DNA of 64,000 nucleotides, taken from Hysterangium stoloniferum. Its lineage: Eukaryota; Basidiomycota; Agaricomycetes; Hysterangiales; Hysterangiaceae. This document shows positions 33,721 to 45,799 of the stretch, piece by piece (positions within the stretch are counted from its first letter, which is position 1; every line of letters starts with the position of its first letter). A program made the position numbers and the translations under genes. The stretch covers positions 47,839 to 111,838 of the forward strand of contig WHVD01000224.1 in the NCBI GenBank assembly GCA_015178975.1. Reading direction: 5' to 3'. Under the pieces are notes generated by a model, which was not told the DNA's origin, made no database searches, and saw only the letters and a program-made list of their open reading frames with translations.

Positions 33721-34771
33721 AGATGGCATCCCGGTATTTATCCCGGTAACTGTAGGACCAATCCATCCTCACCCGACTCCATCGTGAATTTATTCATGCC
33801 CAAAGTGGATTCATGGTGTCTCGGCACGGCGTTAATGGATCAACAAATTCGAAGCTCGCACACCATTCATCAATTGGCCAACCAACTACTGGACTTCGGG
33901 TTTCCGGAACCAATCACGGGTTCTATCGAGGATGGAGATCTGGGGTCCATCGCGTTGTGGGACGTGGGCTATCGGGATAAAGGTACAGACCATTTTGTAG
34001 TGTGTGGGAATCTACACGAGTGGTTCTCTGAAACCCTCGGTATAGAACCCTTAGTCGAGGTTCGTGTTCACCTCAACGAGAGAGCGTCTAGATATTTAGA
34101 CGAGGGTGAGAGTGTAACAATACGAGGTGGAAAACCAATGAGAAGGTATTTTTCAAGCTATCACACTGACCAGATCGTTGCTCAGTTTTCTGCCGCATAG
34201 ATATACCTATGATATTGGCGAAAGCAGTATCGAAGATTTCTGCCGGCCGAGTGTCTATATCACAGACTTAGCCCCGTCGTCTGAAGTGCAGAAAGCGTGG
34301 AGAGCATACGCACCGCTTTACATCGAGGAAAATGGGATCAAGGGTGTTCTTCCATACGAGTTGATGATCAGTAAGCATAGAAGTCTTTTGGGAATGATAT
34401 TGACGCCTTTGTGACAACAGTAAACTACTTTAGGACAACAGCAGTTTTGGAAATGCCTCAGAATTTGTTTGTTTCACTTCCCCCTTCATCAATGTGAGGG
34501 CTTGACAGAGTAATTTAGTCACTCTGGAGATGTGGAACCGCGTAACATATTCTTGTTTGAACATACTTCTCCGCGTCATATTCCTGGCCCCTCGGGAGGA
34601 CCTGTCCTGGATGTGCAATTGCGCGCTTCTTATGATGCGCAGCCCACTTGGATAAATGACCCTGTGTGGCCGGACACGGTATTTGAGCGAGACCCGTGGG
34701 TGTCGATGTTGTCCTTATTTAATACTAGTAATGTTTTGAATAAGGTCTGTATGGTATTTTCAGCTACCTAG
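33721..34771 (+). pseudogene. K4: C-terminal region
   Basis: 33,784-34,200 is one open frame with DQQIRSSHTIHQLANQLLDF, ALWDVGYRDKGTDHFVVC, NLHEWFSETLGIEPLVEVRV, GGKPMRRYF and YHTDQIVAQFSAA. Here the codon that is TAG in other copies is TAT, so the frame runs through; this may be the ancestral state. 34,178-34,414 encodes RYTYDIGESSIEDFCRPSV and AWRAYAPLYIEENGIKGVLP. 34,532-34,771 encodes PRNIFLFEHTSPRHIPGPSG and QLRASYDAQPTW. The kinase-like half is inverted upstream. Confidence 0.6.
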
Positions 34772-34800
34772 GTGCATATGGGAGGAGGATTAAACTCAGA

Positions 34801-35202
34801 CACGATGTAAGGCTGTCAGGATCAGCCTCACTCAGTCAACACAGACAGGACTAAGTTTTCTTTATTTTTACATCTCAGTAGGATTCAAGGTGAATGCGAG
34901 GTTCCCTAGGGAAGAGTGGGGAAAGGATTAATGGTTAAAGAGAAGATATCCTATCACTATAGGATATAGGGTTTTATATATAGAGTCAAGACGAATGGGG
35001 GGTGGAAGAACAAGGAACCGCATGATCAGGCACAGGGGTGCTACTTAACAATAAAGTGGCGGATCAATGAGTGGCTGATGGGAGAGGTTGGTGATGATGA
35101 CATGATAAGGCACAAGGGTGCTACCAAGTGGCGGAACAATGAGTGGTTGATGGGAGAGGTTGGTGATGACGTATGTGGTAAGGTGGCCAGGCTTACACAC
35201 GA
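34801..35202 (+). mobile_element. Solo LTR with 5-bp target duplication
   Basis: A 392-bp sequence (34,806-35,197) starting TGTAAGGCTGTCAGG and ending AGGCTTACA is bounded by CACGA at 34,801-34,805 and 35,198-35,202. Other copies of this spacer read acacgatcaaaccc without it. It contains a TATA-like ttttatatatagag and an internal near-duplication of about 70 bp (gcacaggggtgctac and gcacaagggtgctacc units). The parent family is not present elsewhere in the window. Confidence 0.8.
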
Positions 35203-35339
35203 TCAAACCCATCGAACATTTTCCCGTCACGTCTAGCTATAACATTCTGAGATATAAAAACCATTTATTTACTAGAGCTCTGTTCACTCTTCCCAAATTC
35301 AATTGTGAACAGAAAATGGAAGAATACGTGTATATTAGT

Positions 35340-36195
35340 ATTCAAAAATATATATAAAAAAAGGAATTTCTTCGGCGTAACTGTGTGACATCGCGTGACA
35401 TGTGCTGGAGTTCTACGTCTTGCGCTCATTTTTCTTCCCAGACCTTCTCGCATTCCCAGTCCTCGGAGAGAGAAGACCCAGCACGATGCGGACTTATATC
35501 CTCCTTTCTTCCAATCGAAATGAGATTTCACTTATTTTCCTAACCACGCGATCTAATAGGATCTACTTGAAGGCATCGACGTGTGCATCCCGTGCTTGGA
35601 TAGAGTGTGTGTGGGGGGGCGATGTGACTCGGATGCATGTGCAACTGCATTGTGGGATGCTTGGGTATCCGTGTATGTGAAGAGCATGCTGGAACCGAAC
35701 CCGAAACGAGTGAGTAGGGTGTTCTTTTTCTTCTCTGAGCAGCTGAGTATGAGCAGGGAAGTTTTGATGATTGAGTTGGTGGCGTTGGTGATAGAACAGT
35801 CGCGGACCGCCGCTTAAGAACCTTGCTACTGTCGAGGACACGGAGAAGGACAATTATGAGTGTATGCCGACAGTGAGATATTGGGCTTGTCATAGACACG
35901 GAACGAGGTCATTTCTTACCGAGTCGAATCATCCTGAGGTCCGTCATACTCGTGTAATGTTTTCGAGCCTATCTCCCCTGCAAGACCTACGGGACTCCGC
36001 ACTCTCGGAAACAGCTGCTACATGGCATCAACATCGATACTCACACTTCCAGCCTTCCGCACATACCATCTCTGATCCTTCTCACCCGCGCCTGTTCCTG
36101 CACCGAAGAGCTCCCCATATCCTGTTTTGACTTTCAGATGCGCAAAATCGCGGACCGAATCCGTTCAGGCTGGTTATCCCACCCTCGCAGCCATT
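35340..36195 (+). pseudogene. U5: USP5/UBP14-like copy, 3' truncated
   Basis: Contains the N-terminal block (with a deletion near 35,466), the Cys/His segment, the GNSCY box at 36,007-36,021 and the QMRKIADRIRSGWLSHPRSH block at about 36,134. At 36,196 it changes abruptly to the tail of a K gene, so the QQDAQEFF part is missing. Confidence 0.68.
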
Positions 36196-36470
36196 TTGTG
36201 GCCGGACACGGTATTTGACCCAGACCCGTGAGCGTCGATGTTGTCCTTATTTATTAGTATTAACCTCTTGAATAAGGCGTGCATGGTATTTTCAGCTACC
36301 TAGGTGCATATGGGAGGAGGATTAAACTCGGACACGATCAAAACCATTGAACAGTTTTGTATCACGTCTAGCTATCATTCTGAGATAAAACTATTTATTT
36401 ACTGGAGCTCTGTCTCTCTTCTCATAATTCAATTTGAACAGAAGATGTAAGAATACGTGAATGTTAATTT
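36196..36470 (+). pseudogene. Misplaced K tail between U5 and U6
   Basis: tgtggccggacacggtattt continues as the end of the last K exon and its 3' flank (aggtgcatatgggaggagga), then runs into the normal K-U spacer and U6. This is the footprint of an unequal crossover that joined U5 to the K tail preceding another U copy, deleting most of a unit. Confidence 0.65.
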
Positions 36471-36479
36471 TCAAATATA

Positions 36480-38420
36480 ATTACAAAAAAAGCAGTTCTT
36501 CGCCGTAACTGTGTGACATGTGCTGGAGTCTTACGTCTTGCGCTCATTTTTCTTCCCAGACCTTCTCGCATTCCCAGTCCTCGTCTTTCAGAATATTTTC
36601 AGAGAGAAGAAACAGCATAATGCTTTGACAAAGAAGTATGTCCTCCTTTCTTTCAATCGAAATGAGATTTCATTTATTATGCTTACGTCCCAACCACGGG
36701 ATTTAATAGGATCTACCTGAAGGCATATCGACGGGTGCCTCCCGTGCCTTGATAGGGTGCGTGTGGGGGGCGATGCGACGTGGATGCATCTCTAGTTGCA
36801 TTGTGTTGCTTGGGTATCCGTGTTTGTGAAGAGCATGCTGGAACCAAACGCGAACCGAGTGAGTAAGGTGTTTTTTTTTGTTCTGTGAGCATGTGCGTAT
36901 GAGCTGGGCAGCTTTGCTGATTGAGTTAGTAACGTTGGTAATAGAAGAGTAGCGAACTGCCGCTTAAGAACCTTGTTACTGTCGAGGAGAACGAGAAGAA
37001 CAATTATGAATTTAGGCCGACAGTGAAATATTGGGGTTGTCTTGGACAAGGACGGAGGACATTTCTTGAAGAGTCAGAGTCGAGTCATCCTGAGGTACGT
37101 CATACTCGTGTAATTTTTTCGAGCCCGTCTTCCCTGCAGGACTCCGCGATCTCGGAAACAGCTGCTACATGGCATCCATCCTCCCATCGATATTCATGTT
37201 TCCAGCCTTCCGCACATACCATCGCCTATTATTTCTCACCCACGACTGTTCCTGCACCGAAGAGCTCCCCATATCCTGTTTGACTTTCAGATGCGCAAAA
37301 TAGCGGACGAAAAAATCCGTTCAGCGGGTTATCACACCCTCGCAGCCATTTCCCGTCTTACACCACTGGTGTACCTACCTCCTCCGAAGTGCTGTTGAGC
37401 TCATGGAACCAATGCCATTGACGATGTATTAAAAATAGTATGAGTTGACTCTATTGCAATACACAATATAAAAGGGTTTTAATAAGCTTGTAATAAAAGT
37501 ACTTGTTTCTCAATATCTTGTGTCAGTTAGTATAGCACCTCCTGACAATATAGGTTTGGTGCTCTGGGAGGTGTATAGTGGTTCTGACACACATTAACCT
37601 CCAAATGCATGGTCCACAATTAGCATCTTCATATGAAAAGTTGCAATAATTGGTGGACTCCCCCTATAAAAAGGTGTGTTTCATCATCAAATTTAACACG
37701 ATGATCCCTTGTCCATCCTCGACGCCACTGCCCATACTCCAAGAACCCATCAAACCTACCATGTTCAATTCTCTCATCGGAAGAGTCCATGAAGAATTCT
37801 CAATGAAGAAACAGCAAGATTCTCAAGAGTTCTTCGCACATATATTCTTAAAGCCCTGTGGCAACAAGCTAAAAACATGTCCCCAAGCCGGAGCCTACTG
37901 TCATCTTTTGCTTTCAGGTGGAACAAGAGTCACTGTGTATGTAGTGCAAGGGTGTGCATGCTAGCTTGTGGATCAGCATGATGGTTTGAGCGTGGGTATC
38001 CGATCCCAGCTTTAGAGAGGTGTTGTATGTGCGGGGGAAGCTGTGTTTGTGCGTAGGGAACAGGATGGGTAAACCTGCGGTTGAGTATTGGTGCCCGTGG
38101 TGCGAGGCAGGGGTTCCACCGCAGATGCGAGTCTTTTATGGTGTCGTCTCAGTACTATACGATGGTACCGACCAGGTCGTGGATGTGTTTCCAGACGTGC
38201 ACGTGTTGCGGCTTTCCCTGACGTCTTTGTTGTACATGCGATGAATCTTTTGCACGTGAGGTGGGTGCCTACAAAACATGGTCAGCAGTGGTTATTCTCC
38301 CTTTAACGTGTGTCATAGACAAGGAGGGAGGCCATTCCTTGAAGAGTCGAGTCATCCTCAGGTACGTCATACTCGCCCAATGTGTCCTGTCTTCTCTCCA
38401 GGACTGAATGGACTCAGGAA
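36480..38420 (+). pseudogene. U6: USP5/UBP14-like copy containing a solo LTR
   Basis: Blocks in order: LTKKYVLLSFNRNEISFIM (about 36,630), Cys/His segment, GLRDLGNSCYMASILPSIFM at about 37,145 with GNSCY at 37,154-37,168, RSGxLSHP-type block near 37,300, then a solo LTR at 37,427-37,698. The gene resumes with MFNSLIGRVHEEF and MKKQQDSQEFFAHIFLK at about 37,760-37,850, SGGTRVTVYVVQGC, and near 38,205 FPDVFVVHAMNLLHVRWVPT. The last block matches the FPxxLVxxxKKF...WVPxK region of UBP14/USP5. No catalytic histidine box is seen. It is the copy reaching furthest 3'. Confidence 0.7.
37422..37703 (+). mobile_element. Solo LTR, copia-like, with target duplication CGATG
   Basis: A 272-bp insert (37,427-37,698) beginning TATTAAAAATAGTATGAG (probably TG mutated to TA) and ending ATTTAACA is flanked by CGATG at 37,422-37,426 and 37,699-37,703. 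Without it the U6 sequence matches other U copies. It contains a TATA-like aatataaaag and a possible polyadenylation region, as expected of an LTR. Confidence 0.75.
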
Positions 38421-39160
38421 TCTGGGACACAGTTGTGATATAGCATCCACCTTTTAATCAATATTCACACTTCCAACCTTCCACATATAGTATCCCCTAT
38501 CCTTTCTCACCTAGCCCTGCTCCTGCACCCAACACCTCCTCGTGTCCTGTATTGACTGTCAGATGCCAAAATGGTGGAGTCCTTTCAATTTCCCGCCTCC
38601 TGCTGCCCGTGTGCCCTCCCTTGCACCAGTGCCAATGGAGGTTGTGGACCCAATGACAATGGACACTGATGTAAGAATTGAGGGAGAGAAATGTCAGTAT
38701 ACGGTGGACACGAACAAGACAACGATAGTATTACTAAGCAACTGTACAGTAGATCAATAACTTGAAAGTGAAATAATAATTCTAAACTAAAATGTTTAAC
38801 AGCTGATCCCCTTGTTCACCCCCCCTTGGCACCAACACCCATATTCCCAGAAGGCACCAGTAACCTGATGATGTTCAAGTCTCGCATTGGAAAGGACACG
38901 AGGAATTCTCGATGATGAAAGAGCAAGACCTGGAAGAATTCTTTGTGTATCTTCTCAAATTCCTGTGTCAACAAGCTAAGAAACGTGCTGGTGCCGTTAG
39001 TGACGGAGGTGAACCTGAGCTAGAAAGTACTGACATCTTCCGCCTGCCATGGAGCCAGAGCTGCAGTCTATGTAGTGCAAGTTAGTGCAGTGCCATGTAA
39101 GCCAATGTGATGATTTGTGTGCGAGGCAGGGGGAAGGTGCAAGAGAAGGTGCTGTATCAG
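38421..39160 (+). pseudogene. Second, older tandem USP relic after U6
   Basis: The phrase tatagcatccaccttttaatcaatattcac corresponds to the catalytic-box region. About 38,870-38,990 reads MMFKSRIGK, then an MKEQDLEEFFVYLLKFL frame corresponding to MFKSLIGR...QQDAQEFF. Near 39,050 a tctatgtagtgcaag phrase matches the segment after VEER. Divergence is much greater than among U1-U8, so this is an older duplicate. Confidence 0.5.
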
Positions 39161-41220
39161 CGGTGAAGCCCAGTGAGAAATCTCTATTTTCTAATGCAAC
39201 CAGGCAATAACCAAATAAAGTAGGTATAATGTCATTGATCCGCAATCGTGCCAGATCTTTTGTAACATAACCCTGTATAACCAACTGCTTTCCTGCAATA
39301 TTTTCACTGGTTCTGTACCAATATTTGATGTTGGCTCCATTTGTATTGAGATAGACAAGGACGGTTCATCTGGGGATATCTAATTAGGACTAAAATATGA
39401 GTGCAGATAATGACTAGAATTGCTATTGTCATGGCCACCAACCATGGGGAGTTTCTTCAGGATTCCAAGCTAAAATTGAGTAGAAACCATAGAAAACATG
39501 ATACTGGGTATATACTGCATCCAAAGCAAGAATTTGAAACCACTGCTGCTGCTAGAATAATGTGTGACAATGACACAAATGTAACACACTCTGGGGCCAG
39601 TTGACCTTGCCTTCTACCACCATATCATCAGTGTCATGGCCCTCACCTCCTCTTACATGTTCTTACAGAAAACCACAGCTGTATGCTCCCCCTAATTGAC
39701 CCTATTCTTCTGGAGTAAAGTAGAGGAGAGTCATCGTTTTGACCATTTAGACATCCCCAATCCTGGTCACATTGTTCCAGCCACAACCTGCTTGAGAATA
39801 ATCTGATCTACAGTAACCATATGGGCCATGAACTTGTAAGTTTACCACATAGTCTTCATATTTTGAGCACATATATGTGCTCTTTTGATAGGCATGTTAT
39901 TACAAAACTGCCAACCACAGAGACCTTCTGGCTGCTGGAAACTCTGCTTATGGTGACCCTGTATGATGCCTATAACAAGCTAAATGCTGCAAACAAACAT
40001 GCCCGTCCTCCAAATTCTATAGATCACAAGTGAGAAGGTAAAACCAGCTCTGCCACCGGAATGAAGCATATCAGAGGTACAAATTCAGCCAAGTAAGTCC
40101 AAATATTTTCTGGGCTGTGACTAACGCATTGTCCAGAAATTTATTTTACATCAAATACCTCAAGACACATTATCCAGTTATGCCAGCCACCTTCGAATGT
40201 ATCTGGAAAGTACTTGGGAAGGAAAAAATTAAAGTAACGCCCCCTTTATTTCCTATGTTTCGTCTTCCACTTTATTGTGATGCACCCCCGGCATTATAAA
40301 TAGAAATGGATCATTTTCAGCAAGTCGCTGAGGGAGGCGAGCAACCAAGGTACAAACAATACTAGGGAGGATTAACATTCAGTATGTTTTCATGTTGTTT
40401 ATATTGCAAAGGACAGGATCATTCATGATTTCCAGACTTGTATCAATGCATCCTCAGCATCCTTCGGCATCCCCTTTCAACTTCTCTATTGCTCTGATGT
40501 CTCCTGCCTCAGCTTTCACCGCTCTCACGTTATCACTACTGTCTCGCTGGTCTCGCCCTTTATTCACTCGCTATCTGCTATTGTGTACTGCACCTTCAAT
40601 GTTTATGAATCTCAAGCTATGTTCTCACATCTCATACAGCCAATGGACTTGGCAGCCATGTCTCTCACCTCGTCTCCCGCTTTACCGCACGCTCGCTCTT
40701 CAAGTTTCCCGCATATCCCCTACTTTTGGCGCCGCTTAATTAACTGCATCTCTTACCTGTTAAATTCTCTCGTAATGTCACTTCGGTCACTTTTTATCCT
40801 GCCTGCATCACTGTATAATAGGTGCTCTTTTCACATGCTCGTAATGCCTTCACATTGTCGTTAGACTGGCCCGGTGTGATTCCTCATGCCACTTTCTGCT
40901 GTCTCTTTATCGTCTCAGTGTCTTCATGCTCCCGAGACTGGTATGTCTTTGACTTTGGGCAGTGAGTGTGTTGACAGATGGTTGCAATTACCATATAGGT
41001 GTGAGTCTGGTTGGATGTGGTTATATGGTCGGCATGCAGAGAGGCTGGATGAGGTTGTATGCCAATAGATTATATGATGATCGATGTGTCTCACTATACA
41101 CATATGCAATAGATCAAGATGATTCTATGTATATTTAGGCGGTTTGAATTTTCATATAACCATGAGCTGCCTGGACCAGAACATCAAATGCTCTAGAAAG
41201 TCCATTATGTGATTCTATAT
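39161..41220. other. Stretch without supported gene
   Basis: Several short open frames exist (for example 39,401-39,604 and 40,392-40,864) but none shows a domain, splice pattern or copy elsewhere. Parts may be even older USP relics, as the flanks are, but I cannot demonstrate it. Confidence 0.35.
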
Positions 41221-41640
41221 AGTTCGATTTGGCAATAGCGATTTCTTACTGGGGGTGAAGCTGCACGGGTGCAGTAGACGACGTGATGGGGGATATGCCG
41301 TTGAGTGCATGTGTCCATGGGAGTGGGTGGGAAGCTGAGGACGGAGGATGTGGTGTAATGCAGGAGTTGCCGCAGACATGTGAGTTTTTTCTCGTCCGTA
41401 TCGCCGAACATGGATATATGTCTAGACTTGCACATTTTGCGACTTTCCCTGATCTTCCTCCTTTTTTCTTGAAGACTTTTCCGTTATACTACCCAATTAT
41501 GACGCACTTATTTTGGCCTAGCACCTTGCCTCAGGACTGGAACTGGGTGAGACCCCGCTGTCGGATGGCAATTGTGACATGTGCTTATTTCTCTTATCTA
41601 TTCCCATTCATATTCACTCCATTCTGAACCATTTGGAGTT
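41221..41640 (+). pseudogene. Third, strongly decayed USP relic
   Basis: ttgccgcagacatgtgagttt, then tctagacttgcacatttt and gcgactttccctgatctt match the phrases ccgcagacgtgagtcttt, ccagacgtgcacgtgttg and gcggctttccctgacatc of the 3' part of U copies in the same order. The coding frame is lost. Confidence 0.45.
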
Positions 41641-42941
41641 TATCTGTCTTGCCACTTTTCTCCACTCCCTCCCATTCCACATCTCTCACGTTTAATTTCA
41701 TCCTAAATTCCCGCCTCGCTTAACTCCGGCCTCTCCCATACGAAAGCCCCCTCCCTCCCAATCTTCAACACTGCCCCGTTCACAGCGATTCGCTACCGGT
41801 CATTCTCAGAAAGCATTATTTGATACCGGGAATAGTGGCTCGGAGGGGTTGTAGTGGTTGATTGGACATATGAGGTTCCGGATGTGGGATATACGTTATA
41901 TGGTTAGTAACTACACGCATACACGCATACATGCAATAGATATATGTTGCTGTGAACATAATAATGAACATCTCACAATAAAGCACCACTATACAACGTG
42001 CAAAATTAGGATCAGAGACGGATCAATGCCAGATATTTTCTAACCTGCAACTTTTCAAGACCGACAGAGGTATAGTAATTAAACTCTCAAGATTGGTCAT
42101 GAATGTCTAGAAATGACCATCAATGGCTAATCCCTGTCACACAATTATCATATTTTACAATGACATCACTGTTTTGTTGGATTTTACACTTGGAACTGAT
42201 GCAGGTATTTTTATCATTTTCTTTGAGTAGGAAGTTGTTCGTAAAATCTTTATTGGTCAAAGATTTGGATCCCGAATTTCAGGCATGAAATTTGACGGAC
42301 ACAGGCTGCTTGTGTTGGATACATGGAAGCCACCACTCCAATTGTGTAAAAGATATAGTGACTGGACTGAACATGTACCTAATACCGGTGAGCCGGACCT
42401 GCTCTCACGAAACCCGGTAGTCGTATTGTATCCGTGGGAGATTTAACAGAGAAACTTGAATGGAAGTCAAATCCAGTATTGAAAGGGGTTACAAAAATAT
42501 CACGGTTCCATCTCATCCATATGTCTTAAGTTTTGCCCAGAAAGAACCAACACCGGCTCCGATTGGCAAGGGACAAGGCTAGACACCTGATCATGGGAAT
42601 AACCAAGGTAGAACTGACCTATCGCTACAATGCCATATGTCAGTTAGCACAGCATGGCACGGGTTATTCTACTCGATAAACCATTCATAATATTGTGCGG
42701 CTTTTGTTTTAATGACGAATGATCTATCTAATCCCTTGTATTCCAGGAATTCCACTATGCACAAAGTCCACATCGTGATTACGGCCTTTGAATATTAGTG
42801 TGTCGCTGTTGGGATGAGCACTGCACTTCCCCTACCAATCCGGCACATCATCCCAGGGCACAGCCAATACCAAATACAGCGCCTCGACGTGCCGAATAGC
42901 AGCTATCCATCACCATCTACTAAGATCATCGAGCATCGCTC
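41641..42941. other. Spacer: U tail block and K upstream region
   Basis: 41.70-42.12 kb is the U-tail block also found at 23.2, 47.6 and 53.1 kb. 42.15-42.65 kb matches the spacer at 6.45-6.95 kb. 42.70-42.91 kb is the K promoter block (taatgacgaatgatctatct ... gcgcctcgacgtgcc). No gene. Confidence 0.55.
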
Positions 42942-43686
42942 ATGGACATTGCCGCCATTGTTGTCAAAGTCGCTGGCGATGCCGTTCCAGTACCTGGCTT
43001 AAAGAGTGCAGCGACCCTTCTTTTGGAGATTATGAACGCTATAAAGGTGGGTCGTCGGCATCAACACTAGTTTAAGAACTGATGTGGATGATGATTCATA
43101 ATCACCAGGCAAGCGGGGAGCAAAACGAGAGATTGAATACCCTTGTCCGGACCACTGGACGTCGCCTCGTCGCTTTCCACGATCAGTTAAGGGGGAAGTG
43201 GGAGAATATCCCGGGCAATTTCAAAACTATATTGGACGATTATCAGAAGTGGGAACTTGAGACTCACTGAGTAACCGTACCTGACGAATAAATTGTTTTT
43301 TTTCAGTGCACTTGAGGATGTTCTTGCGCTTGCAAGGTCATACAAACCAAGTCAAGGTCTTAAATCACACGTGTCTTGGATGCGACAACGCGACAAGTCT
43401 ATCGGAAAACTGGAAAGGCGATTGGAAGAAGCGGAGAAAGAGGCCATGGTGCGTACTGAAAGTGACACTCAGTCGTTCGTTACATATTGGCTCTTAGATG
43501 TGCATTTTGCTGGATACTTCATTAGCCGTCGCTCAACTCGTAGCCGTCGATGATACCAGAATGGACGATACCATCCCCGATTCGTTTTCGTCGGCCACGG
43601 TCAGAGGAAGAAACGATATTAGTAAACACGTACGCCCGCTCTGTCATGTGAAAGATCATGCTCGTGGGCTAATAGTAATGATATAG
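42942..43686 (+). CDS. K5 5' part: MLKL/HeLo-like N-terminal domain, spliced, truncated
   Basis: Exons 42942-43046, 43109-43248, 43307-43448 and 43498-43686 mirror K1 exactly in length and phase (105, 140 and 142 nt for the first three), with GTGGGT, GTGGGA and GTGCGT donors. The product is about 191 residues: MDIAAIVVKVAGDAVPVPGL, RLVAFHDQLRGKWENIPGNF, LEDVLALARSYKPSQGLKSH, LERRLEEAEKEAM, then the DTRMDDTIPDSFSSATVRG tail ending at the same TAG as K1. Retention of the same open frame and the same stop in two copies 41 kb apart shows either recent duplication or a shortened, still expressed product. Confidence 0.55.
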
Positions 43687-45600
43687 TGTTTGGTTCATAG
43701 AAGGAATTTCCAAGTGTTGCGCACCATATCGATCGCGCACCATGATGATTATGACGATGAAAAGGCAGGAAGCCATCGGGTCGCCTTGCTGTGGAATGTC
43801 AAACTTTGTGAAGCGAAGACCGAAAGTGACGGCAAGTCGGTATTGGTCGAAATGTACGAAGGCGGGAGACCCACGTGGGATTTGAGACACAAAGAGGTGC
43901 GAGTTCTGTTTTGCCTGGTTTGGATTTCAGAAACTATTTGCAACACACCACACTTTTGATATAGTTCCAACGCGACCTCACCTCCTATCAAGACGTGTGG
44001 TAAGAATGAAACACATCGGATTAAATAACCCAAGTAGTCCAATCACATTCATGTTCAGGGATCCTAGCGTTGCTGAGTTCTTGGGGTACAATAACGCACA
44101 AGACAATGTACTTTTCCAAGTTTTCCGTAATCCGGGCCCTGACCCTGAGGATGCATGCAATTGGCTCGAACGCACTAGATTATCCGGTCCGAGAGAAACC
44201 ATTTTGGGACTATGGGACATGGTGAATGAAATTACGCGCGATATTTACAAGCTAACACGATATATTTTAGAGTGATTCTTACTATGTGACGTACTTTGGT
44301 ACCTTCTCTCCCGCAAATGCTGATGTGACAATGTGACAGTAGGAATTAGTTGATTTCTGTTCAAACAACGAAATTTTTATTGACCCGCTTGTTCGTTAAT
44401 TCGACTGGCGTCAGATGTCAATGATAACTTTGTCTATTCAGTTTTTAATTCCCGGTGATTCAATTGTGACTGTCACAGACTGTCCTGCCAATCGCCGTCA
44501 TCTGAAGCTTGTGTTTACCGGAACACTGTTCCCTACCCCAGGCTGTCGGGGATGGTATCCCGGTATTTATACCGGTGACTCTAGGATCAATCCATCATCA
44601 CCCGACTCCATCGTAGACTTATTCGTGTCCGAAGTGCGTTCATGGTGTCTCGGCACTGCTTTAATGGATCAACAACTTCGAAGCTCGCACACCATTCATC
44701 AACTGGCCAATCAACTACTGGACTTCGGGTTTCTGGAACCAATTAGAGGCCTTATCGAGGATGGAGATCTGGGATCCATCGCTTTGTGGGACGTGGGCTA
44801 TCGGGATAAAGTTACAGGCGATTTTGTAGTGTGGGAATCTACATCACTGGTTCTCTGAAACCCTCGGTATAGAGCCCTTAGTCAAGGTTTTTGTTAACCT
44901 CGGCAACCATAGGTCTGGATATTTAGACGAGGGTGAGAGTGTAACAATACCAGGTGGAAAACCAATGAGAAGGTATTTTTCGAGCTAGCACACTGACCCG
45001 ATCGTTACTCAGTTTTCTGCCGCGTAGATATACCTATGATATTGGCGAAGGCAGCATCGAAAATTTCGGCCGGCCCAGTGTCAATATCGGAGATTTCGGC
45101 CCGTCCTCTGAAGTGCAGAAAGCATGGAGAGCATACGCACCGCTTTACATAGAGGAAAATGGGATCAAGGGTGTCCTTCCACACGAGTTGATGATCGGTA
45201 AGCACAGAAGTCTTTTGGGAATGATATTGACCCCTTTGTGGCAACAGTAAACGAATGGCAGACACACGTCGTTATGGAAATGCCTCAGAATTTGTTAGTT
45301 CACTTCCCCCTTCATCCATGTCAGAGCCTGACAGAGTAATTCAGTCACTCCGGAGATGTGGAACCGCGTACTATATTCCTGTTTGAGCCTACTTCTCCAC
45401 GTTATATTTCTGGCCCCTCGGGGGGACCTGTTCCAGATGTGCAGTTGCGTGCTTCTTATGATGCGGAGCCCAGTTGGATAAATGACCCTGTGTGGCCGGA
45501 TACGGTATTTGAGCGAGACCCGTAAGCGTCGATGTTGTCCTTATTTAATACTATTAACTTTTTGAATAAGGTCTGCATGGTATTTTCAGCTACCTAGATG
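43687..45600 (+). pseudogene. K5 3' part: kinase-like segment and C-terminal region
   Basis: The most complete 3' part in the window. 43,690-43,900 holds DYDDEKAGSHRVALLWNVKL and GKSVLVEMYEGGRPTWDLRH. 43,997-44,275 holds VAEFLGYNNAQDNVLFQVFR, DACNWLERTRLSGPRETILG and LWDMVNEITRDIYKLTR. 44,415-44,858 holds the long exon, with a 4-nt deletion near 44,833 (gtgtgggaatctacatc) that shifts the LHEWFSET part. The AWRAYAPLYIEENG exon is at about 45,040-45,240, and QLRASYDAEPSWINDPVWPD at about 45,360-45,520. Confidence 0.6.
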
Positions 45601-45799
45601 CATATGGGAGGAGGATTAAACTTGGACACGATCAAACCCATCGAACATTTTCCCGTCACGTCTAGCTATATCATTCCGAGATATAAACTCTTTATTTACT
45701 GGAGCTCTGTACCTCTGCCCATAATTCAATTGTGAACAGAAGATGTAAGAATGCGTGAATGTTAATTTTCAAAAATAATTACAAAAAAAGTAGTTCTTC

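Noticed and set aside
40392..40864. Hydrophobic-looking plus-strand frames near 40.4-40.9 kb
   Set aside because: The sequence is pyrimidine-rich, which makes Ser/Leu/Pro-rich frames by chance; no homologue or intron pattern seen.
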